64,000 nucleotides of DNA from Chryseolinea lacunae (lineage in GTDB: Bacteria; Bacteroidota; Bacteroidia; Cytophagales; Cyclobacteriaceae), in NCBI RefSeq assembly GCF_016735595.1, contig NZ_JAERRB010000007.1, positions 186,001 through 250,000 of the forward strand, given 5' to 3'. The notes under the pieces are model-generated. The model ran no database searches, was not told where the DNA came from, and worked only from the letters and a program-made list of their open reading frames with translations. Numbering within the stretch: the stretch's first letter is position 1; every line of letters begins with the position of its first letter. Shown in pieces: positions 1-8,890 of this stretch. A program made the translations under genes and the position numbers.

Positions 1-10
1 ATATCCGCGA

Positions 11-571
11 CTATTTCTTTTTCGGCGCCGTTTTTTTCGCCGGGGCTTTCTTGGCGGCTATGCTCTTTTTTGCGGGTGATTTTTTAGGCGCAGTCTTCTC
101 TGCCGGTGTGGACACGGTTTCTTTTTTCAGAATCTGATCGGTGTGATTTTTTGTGTTCACCTTCTCGATGATGTCTTCAATGACACCGGCTTCGTTGATG
201 ATGAACGTGACGCGCGCGGTGCCCATATACTTGCGGCCATACATGGATTTCTCCACCCAGGTGTTGTAGGCTTCGTGAAGTTTTTTGTCGGTGTCGGCGA
301 GGAGCCGGAAGGGGAGCTTTTCTTTGGCGATAAATTTCTGGTGGGCCTTTTCGGTGTCGGTGCTCACGCCCAGCACTTCATAGCCTTGCTTCAACAGCAC
401 GTTGTAGTTGTCGCGGAGGTTGCAGGCTTCGGCGGTGCAGCCGGGCGTCATGTCTTTGGGATAGAAATAGAGGACGAGCTTTTTGCCTTTGAAGTCAGCC
501 AGTTTCACGTCGTTTCCATCCTGGTCTTTCACAGAGAAAGCAGGAGCTTTGTCGCCAATTTTGAGTGCCAT
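11..571 (-). CDS. bcp: Thioredoxin-dependent peroxiredoxin (BCP/PrxQ type) with Lys-Ala-Pro tail
   Basis: This is a peroxiredoxin that reduces hydroperoxides using a Cys pair recycled by thioredoxin. The AhpC/TSA fold fills the first ~150 residues, with the active-site string PKDMTPGCTAEAC. Counting from the ATG at 571 puts the peroxidatic and resolving cysteines at 45 and 50, the positions known for E. coli BCP, which is why I prefer this start over the in-frame ATG at 616 that would overlap the upstream gene. After the fold comes a ~35-residue tail of repeated AKK/PKK/PAKK units, like histone H1 or bacterial HU-tail extensions; ordinary BCP proteins lack it. It is the last gene of a run with the M23 peptidase (4 bp gap). 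Enzyme assignment is secure; the tail's role (DNA, RNA or envelope binding) is inference. Confidence 0.93.
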   Translation of the reverse strand: MALKIGDKAPAFSVKDQDGNDVKLADFKGKKLVLYFYPKDMTPGCTAEACNLRDNYNVLLKQGYEVLGVSTDTEKAHQKFIAKEKLPFRLLADTDKKLHEAYNTWVEKSMYGRKYMGTARVTFIINEAGVIEDIIEKVNTKNHTDQILKKETVSTPAEKTAPKKSPAKKSIAAKKAPAKKTAPKKK

Positions 572-575
572 AGGG

Positions 576-2522
576 TTAGAGGATTTTTTGCCTGTAAGTT
601 GATTTGTTTCCGGCATTGTCCGTCACCACCAACTCCAGCATTCCCTTCAGCGGCACCGTGTTGTCAAGGCGCTCAGACCAGATCGTTGCCGATTTGCTAT
701 CGTACATCATCAACAGCCATTTGCCGTCGATGTTTGCTTCAAAGTTTGATATTCCCGAAAGGTTGTCTTTGATCTTGAAGCGGGCGCTGGTCTTGTTCAC
801 CGACACCACGCGAATGCTCGGGGCTTCTATGTCTTTCAATATGGTGAAGTCGCCCAGCTCGCGCGTGTTGAACGCGATGCGTCCGTTGATCCACTCGCCA
901 CCCAGGTAGGTATAACCTTTGCCGGCCGTGCGGTAGACGCCGAGCTTTTTGTCCGCGACATATTCACGTCCGGGTTTCAGCGATACACTGATGCTCTTGT
1001 TCAGGGGCACGGTGCGTGTGCCGATGGTGAACAGCTCCTGACCCGACGCGTCCTTCACGTAGTCGGTGTTGAGATAAAGCGTGTCGTAGATGGCGTTCAT
1101 GGGGAACTCGATGTCCATCGTGTTGCTGTAGTATTTATACTCTGTGCCCGACGGGATGCTGATGCTGATTTTGGGTGCGATCATTTTACGGCACGCACCA
1201 ACGGAATCGGGAATGCCTTTTCGAAGGTCGAGTAGATAGACCGCGCGGTTGGCGTTGAAGTAGGCCGGCTCGATTTCGGTCATGGTGCCTTTTGTGAATA
1301 TCTGTGCGAGGTTGTTTGTTTCCTTGCAGGGTTTTGCAATCACCAGCATGGTGTTTTCTGAAACGTCGTAGGTCAACTCGGTGCTGATGTAGGGCTCCAG
1401 TGAAATCACGTCTTTGGTGAGTGCGCTGGGTTTCAGGCGGAACGAAAGGGTGCTGGCGTTGCCGTCGCTGTCTTTCATCTTGATTTGAACTGCCGATTCT
1501 TTCGCAGGGTTCACGCTGATCTTTCCGGTTCCGGGCGATGCGCCATAGAACTTCAGGTCGTTGCCGTCGTCGATGTAGAGCTTGTAGAACCGTGTGCCCT
1601 TGTTGCGCATGGTTTTGAAATCCATGAGCGTGTAGATGGTGCGTGTCTCGGCCACGTTCAGGCGCTCGATGGCCTGGTTGAACACGACCTGACTGTCGAC
1701 GCGCATTTCGATGTAGTTCACACCGCCAAAGAACTGGCTTTGCGAGGCCAGCTTGTCTTTGGCCACAAGTTCCACCCCGATGTTGCCGGTGGCGAGGATG
1801 GGGCTGGTGATTACATAGTTGTTGCCTACACGCTGGGCATAGAACTCAAATCGTCCGAAGCGGTCGTTGATGCGCGAGTTGATGTCCATCGTCTTCAGCG
1901 CGATCTTCTCGGCTGCGGGCGGAAACTTGTCGATCAGCTCGGGGAAGCCGGCGACCTTTAAGGGGTCAAGTGCAAAATTTTCGGGATCGCGAATGTCGAA
2001 GTGCAGGTGAGGACCGGTGGAACCACCGGAGTTTCCCGACAGGGCAATGGTGTCGCCTTGTTTTACTTTAAACTGGTCTTCGGTGAAGTAGAGATCAATC
2101 TCGCTGGTCTTCTTGGCATACTGTTCCTGGCGAACGTGTTTGGCCAGCGGACCGAGAAATTCGTCGAGGTGAGCGTAGAGGGTGGTGTTGCCGTCTCGGT
2201 GGGTGATGTAGATCACGTTGCCATAGCCGGAGGCGGTCATGGAGATACGCGAAATGTAGCCGCTCTTCGACGCCCTCACCGGCAAGCCGATCATGTTGTT
2301 GGTGCGGATGTCGATGCCCGAGTGAAAGTGGGTGCTGCGCAGTTCGCCCATGGTACCAGCCAGCGACCCCGGTTGCCCGGGATAGATGGGGTAGAGGTAC
2401 CGCTCGTCGTCTGCCGGAAACTTTTCCAGTGGCTTGCTGAATTGCCCGTGAGCAAAAAATGGTACGATCGCAAAAAGTGCAGTTACGACCCTACTTGACT
2501 TCAAATTCCAAAAGTTTTTCAT
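576..2522 (-). CDS. Secreted M23-family (LytM) metallopeptidase
   Basis: This is a predicted periplasmic peptidase or hydrolase-like scaffold acting on peptidoglycan cross-links. Counting from the ATG at 2522 there is a signal peptide (MKNFWNLKSSRVVTALFAIV, then FFAHGQ), followed directly by the M23 domain. The zinc motifs are complete: HSGID (H-x3-D) and, about 100 residues later, GPHLHFD (H-x-H). The remaining ~440 residues carry beta-rich segments of unknown function, unusual only in that the catalytic domain sits at the N-terminus. The start lies 32 bases inside the upstream FAH-family gene, so the two are probably translationally coupled; the longer frame from 2567 would place extra polar residues before the signal peptide. 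Catalytic residues being intact suggests an active enzyme rather than an EnvC-like activator. Confidence 0.9.
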   Translation of the reverse strand: MKNFWNLKSSRVVTALFAIVPFFAHGQFSKPLEKFPADDERYLYPIYPGQPGSLAGTMGELRSTHFHSGIDIRTNNMIGLPVRASKSGYISRISMTASGYGNVIYITHRDGNTTLYAHLDEFLGPLAKHVRQEQYAKKTSEIDLYFTEDQFKVKQGDTIALSGNSGGSTGPHLHFDIRDPENFALDPLKVAGFPELIDKFPPAAEKIALKTMDINSRINDRFGRFEFYAQRVGNNYVITSPILATGNIGVELVAKDKLASQSQFFGGVNYIEMRVDSQVVFNQAIERLNVAETRTIYTLMDFKTMRNKGTRFYKLYIDDGNDLKFYGASPGTGKISVNPAKESAVQIKMKDSDGNASTLSFRLKPSALTKDVISLEPYISTELTYDVSENTMLVIAKPCKETNNLAQIFTKGTMTEIEPAYFNANRAVYLLDLRKGIPDSVGACRKMIAPKISISIPSGTEYKYYSNTMDIEFPMNAIYDTLYLNTDYVKDASGQELFTIGTRTVPLNKSISVSLKPGREYVADKKLGVYRTAGKGYTYLGGEWINGRIAFNTRELGDFTILKDIEAPSIRVVSVNKTSARFKIKDNLSGISNFEANIDGKWLLMMYDSKSATIWSERLDNTVPLKGMLELVVTDNAGNKSTYRQKIL

Positions 2523-3105
2523 CTTCCATATAAGCTGATAACACATTGCCAATCTTGACTGGGCCAACGCCTTTTGGCGTCCCCGTAAAAATCAAATCTC
2601 CCGTCCGCAGCGTAAAAAATCTGGATAAGTACGAAATTATATAATCAAAACTGAAAAGCATAAGACTTGTGTTGCCTTGTTGCTTTATTTCTCCATCAAC
2701 CTGCAAACTGAAGTTGATGTTTTTTAAATCTTTGAACTCGCCCACGGGGCGGAACGTGTTCGACAGTGGTGCCGAGCCGTTAAAGCCTTTGGCGATGTCC
2801 CACGGCAAACCTTTCTCTTTTGCTTTCTGCTGCAAATCGCGTGCAGTGAAATCGATTCCGATGCCTATGGCGTCGTAGTATTTGTGGGCAAATTTTTCCT
2901 CAATGTTCTTTCCTTCTTTACACACCCGGAGCACCAGCTCCACTTCGTGATGGATGTCTTTCGAAAACTCGGGATAATAAAACGGTGCGTTGTCGCGAAT
3001 GACGGCTGTGTCGGGTTTTGTGAAGATAACGGGTTCGTCGGGCCGTTCATTGTTCAATTCCTTGATGTGCTCTGCATAATTTCTGCCGATGGCGAAGATT
3101 CTCAT
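2491..3105 (-). CDS. Fumarylacetoacetate hydrolase (FAH) family protein
   Basis: This is a 204-residue single-domain member of the FAH superfamily, which includes acylpyruvases, oxaloacetate decarboxylases/tautomerases and 2-oxohept-3-enedioate isomerases. It opens with the family signature RIFAIGRNYAEHIKEL and holds the metal-binding pattern HHEVELVL followed by GIGIDFTARDLQ, supplying the Glu/Glu/Asp ligands. The family's glycine-rich GDLIFTGTPKGVGPV segment is near the C-terminus. Size matches the small YcgM-like acylpyruvase class. The gene's 3' end overlaps the start of the M23 peptidase by 32 bases. The exact substrate cannot be told from sequence. Confidence 0.93.
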   Translation of the reverse strand: MRIFAIGRNYAEHIKELNNERPDEPVIFTKPDTAVIRDNAPFYYPEFSKDIHHEVELVLRVCKEGKNIEEKFAHKYYDAIGIGIDFTARDLQQKAKEKGLPWDIAKGFNGSAPLSNTFRPVGEFKDLKNINFSLQVDGEIKQQGNTSLMLFSFDYIISYLSRFFTLRTGDLIFTGTPKGVGPVKIGNVLSAYMEDEKLLEFEVK

Positions 3106-3112
3106 GGGGTGC

Positions 3113-3313
3113 TTACGTTTTAAGGTTCAGGTTGACTTGGGCTGGCGGGTCTGTGGCATGATGTGTGCGATAGACCAACCGGTTTCCGGCGAACAACGAT
3201 TTCAAGCGCTCGATGTTCCGTGCCCAGGCTCGCCTTTGCAGACGAACAATTTCACGGTCAACTTCCAGCAAATCTATGAAACAATCCTCGCCCGGATTTG
3301 TATTTTTATGCAA
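3113..3313 (-). CDS. Possible small hypothetical protein (66 aa)
   Basis: An open frame without a close homologue that I recognise sits 7 bp upstream of the FAH-family gene, in the same direction. The peptide reads as a plausible soluble helix (IDLLEVDREIVRLQRRAWAR, then NIERLKSLFAGN). Against it: the only start is TTG, no internal ATG exists, and the 5' end runs into the divergent promoter space of the M48 gene. It could be a genuine leader gene of the operon or chance coding in a 219 bp gap. Confidence 0.3.
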   Translation of the reverse strand: MHKNTNPGEDCFIDLLEVDREIVRLQRRAWARNIERLKSLFAGNRLVYRTHHATDPPAQVNLNLKT

Positions 3314-3324
3314 AAATAAGTCAT

Positions 3325-4122
3325 ATGCTAAAGAAGCTATTCATCTTTTCCATTACTGGTTTAATACTGCTCGCCTGCGCCTCCGTGGCTGTAACAGGCC
3401 GTAAGCAATTAAGCCTTGTTTCCAATTCAGAAATCATCCCGATGGCCAACACAGAATATGCGGACGTCATCAAGAAAGGACCGCTTTCCACAAACCAGGA
3501 GCAAACGCAATTGGTGAAAAAGGTCGGCGTCAAAATACAAAAAGCAGTAGAAGAGTACATGGCCAGCAAGGGTCTGTCGTCAGAGCTTCAGGGCTTTGCG
3601 TGGGAATTTAACCTCATCGACGATCCCAAGACGGTGAACGCCTGGTGTATGCCCGGCGGCAAGGTAGCGTTCTACACAGGCATCATGCCCATCTGCAAAG
3701 ATGAAACCGGCATTGCTGTGGTGATGGGTCACGAAGTGGCACACGCCATCGCCAACCACGGCCGCGAGCGCATGAGCCAGCAGATGTTTGCGCAGTATGG
3801 TCTCAGCACCATTGGCGCTGTGCTGGGTCAGAACCCAACGGCCGGTCAGCAGTTGCTCATGCAGGCGGTAGGCGCCGGCACCAACATCGGCATGCTCAAG
3901 TTCAGCCGCGAGCACGAGTCGGAAGCCGATCACATCGGGTTGATCTTCATGACCATGGCCGGCTATGACCCCAACCAGGCACCCATTTTCTGGGAGCGCA
4001 TGAGCTCGATGAGCGGTGGCTCCGAACCCATGGAGTTTCTGTCCACTCACCCTTCGCATGCCACACGCATTGCCGATCTGAAAGGCTGGATTCCCGAAGC
4101 ACTGTCGTACAAGAAAAAATAA
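3325..4122 (+). CDS. M48-family zinc metallopeptidase, lipoprotein
   Basis: This is a 265-residue periplasmic membrane-anchored peptidase of the YggG/LoiP/BepA type that degrades misfolded envelope proteins. The ATG at 3325 starts a lipoprotein signal peptide with lipobox LLAC (Cys18). The gluzincin zinc site is complete: HEVAH at about 136-140, and HESEADHIGL near 197-206 supplying the third ligand (probably Glu198). No TPR domain follows, so it is closer to LoiP than to full-length BepA. An ATG 27 bases upstream is in frame but would put polar residues ahead of the signal peptide. A DUF1684 gene follows after 13 bp and is probably co-transcribed. Confidence 0.93.
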   Translation: MLKKLFIFSITGLILLACASVAVTGRKQLSLVSNSEIIPMANTEYADVIKKGPLSTNQEQTQLVKKVGVKIQKAVEEYMASKGLSSELQGFAWEFNLIDDPKTVNAWCMPGGKVAFYTGIMPICKDETGIAVVMGHEVAHAIANHGRERMSQQMFAQYGLSTIGAVLGQNPTAGQQLLMQAVGAGTNIGMLKFSREHESEADHIGLIFMTMAGYDPNQAPIFWERMSSMSGGSEPMEFLSTHPSHATRIADLKGWIPEALSYKKK

Positions 4123-4135
4123 GCTTGCCGGAAAT

Positions 4136-4774
4136 ATGACCCTCGGGCAACATCACATCTTAAAAAGGTCGGGCGCTATCATGCTCCTGACCTTTTCTTT
4201 TCTAACAGGGTTCGGCCAGTCGGATGAAGACGCCATCCTGGAGATCAGGGAGCACCGTAAAAAACAGGAGAAGGAGTTTCGCGACCCCGACACATCCCCG
4301 CTCGAAAAGCGCGACCGTCGCCATTTCGCAGGCCTCAAGTATTATCCCATCGATCTTTCCTATCGCGTGAAGGCCACGTTTGTGAAAACGGAAAACCCGG
4401 TGTTGTTCAAAATGCAAACTACCACCACACGGCTGCCCGAGTATGTGAAGTATGGCGAAGTACATTTCAACTTGCAGGGCAAAGACCTGGTGCTGGAAGT
4501 TTATCAAAGCCAGGATCTCAAGAAGCGGAAGGAGTATGAAGACTACCTGTTCATTCCGTTCACCGACGAAACCAACGGTGAAGAGACCTATGATGTGGGA
4601 CGCTATATCGACTTCAGAATTCCGAAGGGCGACGAGGTGATTATCGACTTCAACAAATGCTACAATCCTTCGTGCAGCTACAGTCCGAAGTTTTCATGTC
4701 CCATTCCGCCGGTGGTCAATGCGGTGCCGTTGTCCGTGCGGGCAGGAGAGAAGCGTTTCAAGGAAAGTCACTAG
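4136..4774 (+). CDS. DUF1684 domain-containing secreted protein
   Basis: The protein matches the DUF1684 family by its conserved C-terminal sequence: LFIPFTDETNGEETYDVGRY, then IDFNKCYNPSCSYSP and SCPIPPVVNAVPLSVRAGEK, including the family's Tyr-Asn-Pro-x-Cys pattern. An N-terminal hydrophobic segment ending in GFGQ looks like a signal peptide; the first ATG (4136) adds 15 residues compared with the alternative ATG at 4181. Biochemical function of the family is not established. It converges with the exonuclease gene with only 3 bp between stop codons. Confidence 0.88.
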   Translation: MTLGQHHILKRSGAIMLLTFSFLTGFGQSDEDAILEIREHRKKQEKEFRDPDTSPLEKRDRRHFAGLKYYPIDLSYRVKATFVKTENPVLFKMQTTTTRLPEYVKYGEVHFNLQGKDLVLEVYQSQDLKKRKEYEDYLFIPFTDETNGEETYDVGRYIDFRIPKGDEVIIDFNKCYNPSCSYSPKFSCPIPPVVNAVPLSVRAGEKRFKESH

Positions 4775-4777
4775 TTT

Positions 4778-5581
4778 CTATTTCTTGAAACCGCGAAGCT
4801 TGATTTCGGTGAGCTTGCGTTTGGTGTCCATGGGGAAGTCGCCGTTCATCATCCATTCATAATACGCGGGCTCCTGTTTCAGCACCTCGGTGACGAGCCG
4901 GCTTTTGTGTTTGCCAAAGTTGAACATCTCTTCGCCTTTCTGATTAAAGATCATGCGCCCGGCCAGGTCTACCGTGTCGGTGGCGGTGATTTTGTGTAGC
5001 ACCTCCATGTCGTTTTTGATTTCGCCCAGCTTTCGGTTCAGGCCATCGGTCACGGTTTGCCCGTCGTATCGCTCAACCTGGGCCAGCAACACTTCCAGGG
5101 TGGCCTGGGTGTCGGCTTCGGCCGTGTGCGAGTTTTTAATTTCTTTGCCCACATAGAACCGATAGGCGGCCGTGAGGGTGCGCTTCTCCATGAGGTGGAA
5201 TATTTTTTGCGCGTCAATAATTTTCTTGCGCTGATAGTCGAACTCCACGTCGGCGCGAAGAAACTCTTCTACCAGAATGGGCACATCAAATTTTTGAATG
5301 GCAAAGCCGGCAAGGTCGGCCCCTTCAAAGAACCGGGCGTATTCTTTGGCCACTTCCTTAAAGCTTGGTTTGTCTTTCACATCGTCGTCGCGAAGTCCGT
5401 GGATGAGCGCGGTTTCTTCGGGGATGGGAATGCCCGGGTTGAGCACGTTCGACTTGCGGAGCACATCCCCGTTGGGCATCATTTTGATGACGGCAATTTC
5501 GATGATGCGATCGTGTGTGATGTTGATGCCGGTCGCTTCAATATCGAAAAAGCAAAGGGGGTTCCGTAGGTTGAGCTTCAT
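4778..5581 (-). CDS. DEDDh 3'-5' exonuclease (DnaQ-like) with ExoX-like C-terminus
   Basis: This predicted exonuclease trims DNA or RNA 3' ends. All acidic site elements are visible: FFDIEATG (Asp13, Glu15), the middle Asp in GFAIQKFDVPIL, and the HTAEADTQAT motif giving His and Asp, which marks the DEDDh subclass. After the ~165-residue nuclease domain comes a linker and a C-terminal segment FNFGKHKSRLVTEVL, then EPAYYEWMMNGDFP, the small DUF3820-like module found at the end of exonuclease X-type proteins in Bacteroidota. Length is 267 residues. It stands as a separate minus-strand gene downstream of Mpl (53 bp gap), possibly in one transcript. Confidence 0.93.
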   Translation of the reverse strand: MKLNLRNPLCFFDIEATGINITHDRIIEIAVIKMMPNGDVLRKSNVLNPGIPIPEETALIHGLRDDDVKDKPSFKEVAKEYARFFEGADLAGFAIQKFDVPILVEEFLRADVEFDYQRKKIIDAQKIFHLMEKRTLTAAYRFYVGKEIKNSHTAEADTQATLEVLLAQVERYDGQTVTDGLNRKLGEIKNDMEVLHKITATDTVDLAGRMIFNQKGEEMFNFGKHKSRLVTEVLKQEPAYYEWMMNGDFPMDTKRKLTEIKLRGFKK

Positions 5582-5634
5582 GAGGGCAAACGCTTGAAAA
5601 CGTGGATTAAGTCTACACTAAAAAATGGTGAAGG

Positions 5635-7011
5635 TCAGGAAACCTTCAGTTGGTCGGCCAACTGCACAAGGTCAAGCCCGCCAAACTGGCCGGAGCTCAT
5701 GAAGAGCAAGTTCTTGTTCTTCCACGATTGTTCGAGCAGATATTTCTCCAGGGCTCCTTTGTCGCTGAACACCAGCAGGCTGGGTGCGGCAAATGCCTTC
5801 CGGATGTCGTCGTCGGTGAGCACGTCCATGCCTTTGCTTTTCATCTTTTCGGGGTTGAAATAGACGATCTGCACCTGCGCGGCTTTCATGCTGTCTTTAT
5901 ACTGTGGAATGAATTTCTTGTTGAGGCTGCTAAAGGTATGTAGCTCGAACACAGCCACCAGATCGCGCGAGGGCGATATCTCTTTCAACGCTTTCACCGT
6001 GGCCTTCACCTTGGATGGCGCATGGGCAAAATCCTTGTAGACCGAGGTGGACGCATAGTCTTTCACTTTCTGTAACCGGCCCGCGGCGCCTTCGAAGCTG
6101 CTGATGGCCTCGAAAAACTGTTCCTGGGTGATTCCGATTTTCTTGAGCACCTCTTTGGCACCGCTGATATTCTGGTAGTTATGGCTTCCGAAAATTTTGA
6201 TCGGGTAGCGTTCCTTGCCGTTGGTGAGGAAGAACTGCCCGTTGTTGTCTGACGTGTGGGGATGGCTTTTGTAGGAAATCTCCAGCAGGTCGCCGCGTTC
6301 TTTTTTGCCGATCATGAGGGCCAGCGAGTCCTGCTCGCAATAGATGAGGATGCCGCCTTTGGGCGTGGTGTCGGCAAAGCTATCGAACTGTTTCACGTAC
6401 TCTTCTTCGTCGGGAAACACGTTGTAGTGATCCCACGCGATGCCGCTAATTAAACCGATATGATGCTGATAGCGAATGAATTTTGGTGTCGGATCTAAAG
6501 CCGAGGAGAGGTATTCGTCGCCTTCAATAACAATGATGGGAGCGTCTGAAAGTTTGACGGTGTTTTCGATGCCTTTCACCTTGGCCCCCAGCACGTAATC
6601 AAATTTATGATGAAAATAGTTGAGCACATGGATGATGATGGCCGTGATGGTGGTCTTGCCGTGGCTGCCCGCGATGACCACGCGCTGTTTGTTGCGCGAG
6701 TGTTCGTAGATGTATTCGGGAAACGAAAAAATCCGCAGGCCCAGTTGCTGTGCTTTCAGCAGTTCGGGGTTGTCGAGTTTGGCGTGCATACCCAGGATAA
6801 CGGCGTCGAGGTCGGCCGTTATTTTGGCCGGGTTCCAACCCTCTGTCTCAGGCAGTAAGCCATGCTGTGCTAATGTTGTTCGTGAAGGGTCAACGATCTC
6901 GTCATCCGAACCGCTCACCTCGTGGCCACCCTGCTTCAGCGCAACGGCGAGGTTGTGCATAACGCTGCCACCGATGGCGATAAAATGAATCTTTTGTTTC
7001 TTTTGCTGCAT
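5635..7011 (-). CDS. mpl: UDP-N-acetylmuramate:L-alanyl-gamma-D-glutamyl-meso-diaminopimelate ligase
   Basis: Mpl reattaches recycled murein tripeptide to UDP-MurNAc in peptidoglycan recycling. The sequence has the Mur-ligase order: N-terminal Rossmann part HFIAIGGSVMHNLAVALKQ with SGSDDEIVDP, the ATP loop GSHGKTT, the EGDEYLSSALD motif typical of Mpl (rather than MurC's pattern), the GIAWDHYNVFP segment, and the C-terminal domain with DFAHAPSKVKATVKAL. At 458 residues it has the usual length. The start context is AT-rich; no upstream gene shares its strand, so it is the likely first gene of a unit with the exonuclease. Confidence 0.95.
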   Translation of the reverse strand: MQQKKQKIHFIAIGGSVMHNLAVALKQGGHEVSGSDDEIVDPSRTTLAQHGLLPETEGWNPAKITADLDAVILGMHAKLDNPELLKAQQLGLRIFSFPEYIYEHSRNKQRVVIAGSHGKTTITAIIIHVLNYFHHKFDYVLGAKVKGIENTVKLSDAPIIVIEGDEYLSSALDPTPKFIRYQHHIGLISGIAWDHYNVFPDEEEYVKQFDSFADTTPKGGILIYCEQDSLALMIGKKERGDLLEISYKSHPHTSDNNGQFFLTNGKERYPIKIFGSHNYQNISGAKEVLKKIGITQEQFFEAISSFEGAAGRLQKVKDYASTSVYKDFAHAPSKVKATVKALKEISPSRDLVAVFELHTFSSLNKKFIPQYKDSMKAAQVQIVYFNPEKMKSKGMDVLTDDDIRKAFAAPSLLVFSDKGALEKYLLEQSWKNKNLLFMSSGQFGGLDLVQLADQLKVS

Positions 7012-7193
7012 CGAAAAAAATTCCGGTTAAAGTAAATGAAAATGTTTGGTGTTTGAAAGTCCTCACCACCTGATCACTCAGCCTTCTTTGCCGGTCCGGT
7101 ATCTTTCCTGGCGATTAGTTTGGGGACTTTATTAACATTTAATTTGTTGGTGAATTGTGTATAGTTTGTGGGTAGACTGATTTGTATTGATTG

Positions 7194-7201
7194 TACGTTT
7201 G
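7194..7201 (+). promoter_or_regulatory. Candidate -7 box for dnaB
   Basis: TACGTTTG is an exact match to the Bacteroidota -7 consensus TAnnTTTG, 37 bp before the dnaB ATG. A TTTG is present at 7165-7168 but the 25-base spacing is longer than the usual 19-21, so the -33 element is uncertain. Confidence 0.45.
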
Positions 7202-7238
7202 TCGCCTTTACAAAGAAAACACGTACAACAACCACTGT

Positions 7239-8768
7239 ATGGAGCAAGGAAGATCAACGTCGCTGAGGGTAGGTAACAAGTCAAACAAATTCGTACCGAG
7301 AGAGATCACGGAGGGTTTGGGCAAGTTACCCCCTCAAGCGCTTGATCTTGAAGAGACTGTGCTCGGTGCGCTCATGTTGGAGAAGAATGCGTTGAATTCT
7401 GTGGTGGAATTTTTGAAGCCCGAACACTTCTACAAAGAATCCCACAAAGAAGTCTACACGGCCATCATCGAGCTCTTCAAGTCTTCCGACCCGGTAGATA
7501 TGCGCACGGTAGTGAACCAGTTGCGCAAGACCGGCAAGATCGAGTTGGTTGGGGGTGCTTATTTTATAGCGGAGCTCACCTCGAAAGTGAGTTCGGCGGC
7601 AAACATTGAATATCACGCCCGCGTCATCATGGAGATGGCCATCAAGCGTGAACTCATTCAGGTGTCGTCACAAATTCAGAGCGACGCCTACGAAGACACG
7701 ACCGACGTGTTTGAACTGCTCGACAAAACCGAGCAATCCATTTTTCAAATCTCCGATTCCAACCTTCGCAAGAACTACGAGAGCATGCGCAATTTGATGA
7801 CGCGTGCCATCCAGGAATTGCAAACCCTCAAAGAACACAAAGACGGTCTCACCGGTGTGCCCAGCGGGTTCACGGCGCTCGACCGTGTTACGTCCGGCTG
7901 GCAGCGTTCCGACCTGGTTATCATCGCGGCACGTCCCGGTATGGGTAAAACGGCGTTCGTGGTTTCTGCCCTCCGGAACGCGGCCGTGGAATTCAAAATA
8001 CCCGTGGCCATCTTCTCGCTCGAAATGGCGTCTATCCAGTTGGTTAACCGGATGATTTCTGCCGAAGCCGAATTGGACAGTGAAAAAATCAAGAAAGGCA
8101 CACTGGCCGATCATGAATGGACCCAACTGGTTCACAAAACCAACAAGCTGGCTACTGCGCCGGTGTTCATCGACGACACGCCGGCCATCTCCGTGCTGGA
8201 GCTTCGGGCCAAGTGCCGGAGGTTGAAAGCCGAGAACAACATCCAGATCATCGTGATCGACTACCTGCAGCTGATGCGGGGCGACCAGGGCGGTAACCGC
8301 GAACAGGAAATCGCTTCCATCTCGCGGGCGCTCAAGGGCATCGCCAAAGAACTGAACGTGCCGGTGCTGGCCCTGTCGCAGTTGAGCCGGGGTGTTGAAA
8401 CCCGCGGTGGCGACAAACGTCCGCAGCTTTCCGACTTGCGCGAATCGGGTTCCATCGAGCAGGATGCCGACATCGTTATGTTCTTGTATCGTCCTGAATA
8501 TTATAAGATCACCGTCGACGAAGAAGGTCTGCCCACACAAGGCATGGGTGAGGTAATCATTGCCAAACACCGGAACGGTTCGGTGGGCAGTGTGAAACTG
8601 AAATTCATTGGCAAGTATACCAAGTTTGCCGACTTCGACGAACCGGCGTCGTCATACGACAATCCATTCTCGGGCATGGTGACACGCGAGAGCCGCCTCA
8701 ACACGTTTGCCCCCGACGCCGAACCTCCAATGTTGCCGCCCATGAGCGATGACGAAACGCCGTTCTAA
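7239..8768 (+). CDS. dnaB: Replicative DNA helicase DnaB
   Basis: This is the hexameric helicase that unwinds DNA at the replication fork. The N-terminal primase-binding domain begins at PPQALDLEETVLGALML; the RecA-like motor has Walker A ARPGMGKTAF (Lys237), a Walker B-like IIVIDYLQLM, and the DnaB signature LSQLSRGVETR with PQLSDLRESGSIEQDAD. The frame is open further upstream, but only TTG is available at 7191 and that codon overlaps the candidate -7 box, so the ATG at 7239 is chosen. 509 residues is normal. It has no intein. Confidence 0.97.
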   Translation: MEQGRSTSLRVGNKSNKFVPREITEGLGKLPPQALDLEETVLGALMLEKNALNSVVEFLKPEHFYKESHKEVYTAIIELFKSSDPVDMRTVVNQLRKTGKIELVGGAYFIAELTSKVSSAANIEYHARVIMEMAIKRELIQVSSQIQSDAYEDTTDVFELLDKTEQSIFQISDSNLRKNYESMRNLMTRAIQELQTLKEHKDGLTGVPSGFTALDRVTSGWQRSDLVIIAARPGMGKTAFVVSALRNAAVEFKIPVAIFSLEMASIQLVNRMISAEAELDSEKIKKGTLADHEWTQLVHKTNKLATAPVFIDDTPAISVLELRAKCRRLKAENNIQIIVIDYLQLMRGDQGGNREQEIASISRALKGIAKELNVPVLALSQLSRGVETRGGDKRPQLSDLRESGSIEQDADIVMFLYRPEYYKITVDEEGLPTQGMGEVIIAKHRNGSVGSVKLKFIGKYTKFADFDEPASSYDNPFSGMVTRESRLNTFAPDAEPPMLPPMSDDETPF

Positions 8769-8890
8769 AATTACCCTGCCGGCCAACTCCCGTTTTTTCT
8801 CGACAAGCCTCGCGTTTCACGAGAAGTGAGCCCCTACATTTTCCAACAGATCTCGCTACCTTTAGCCGGTTGATGAGACAAAACTATCGT

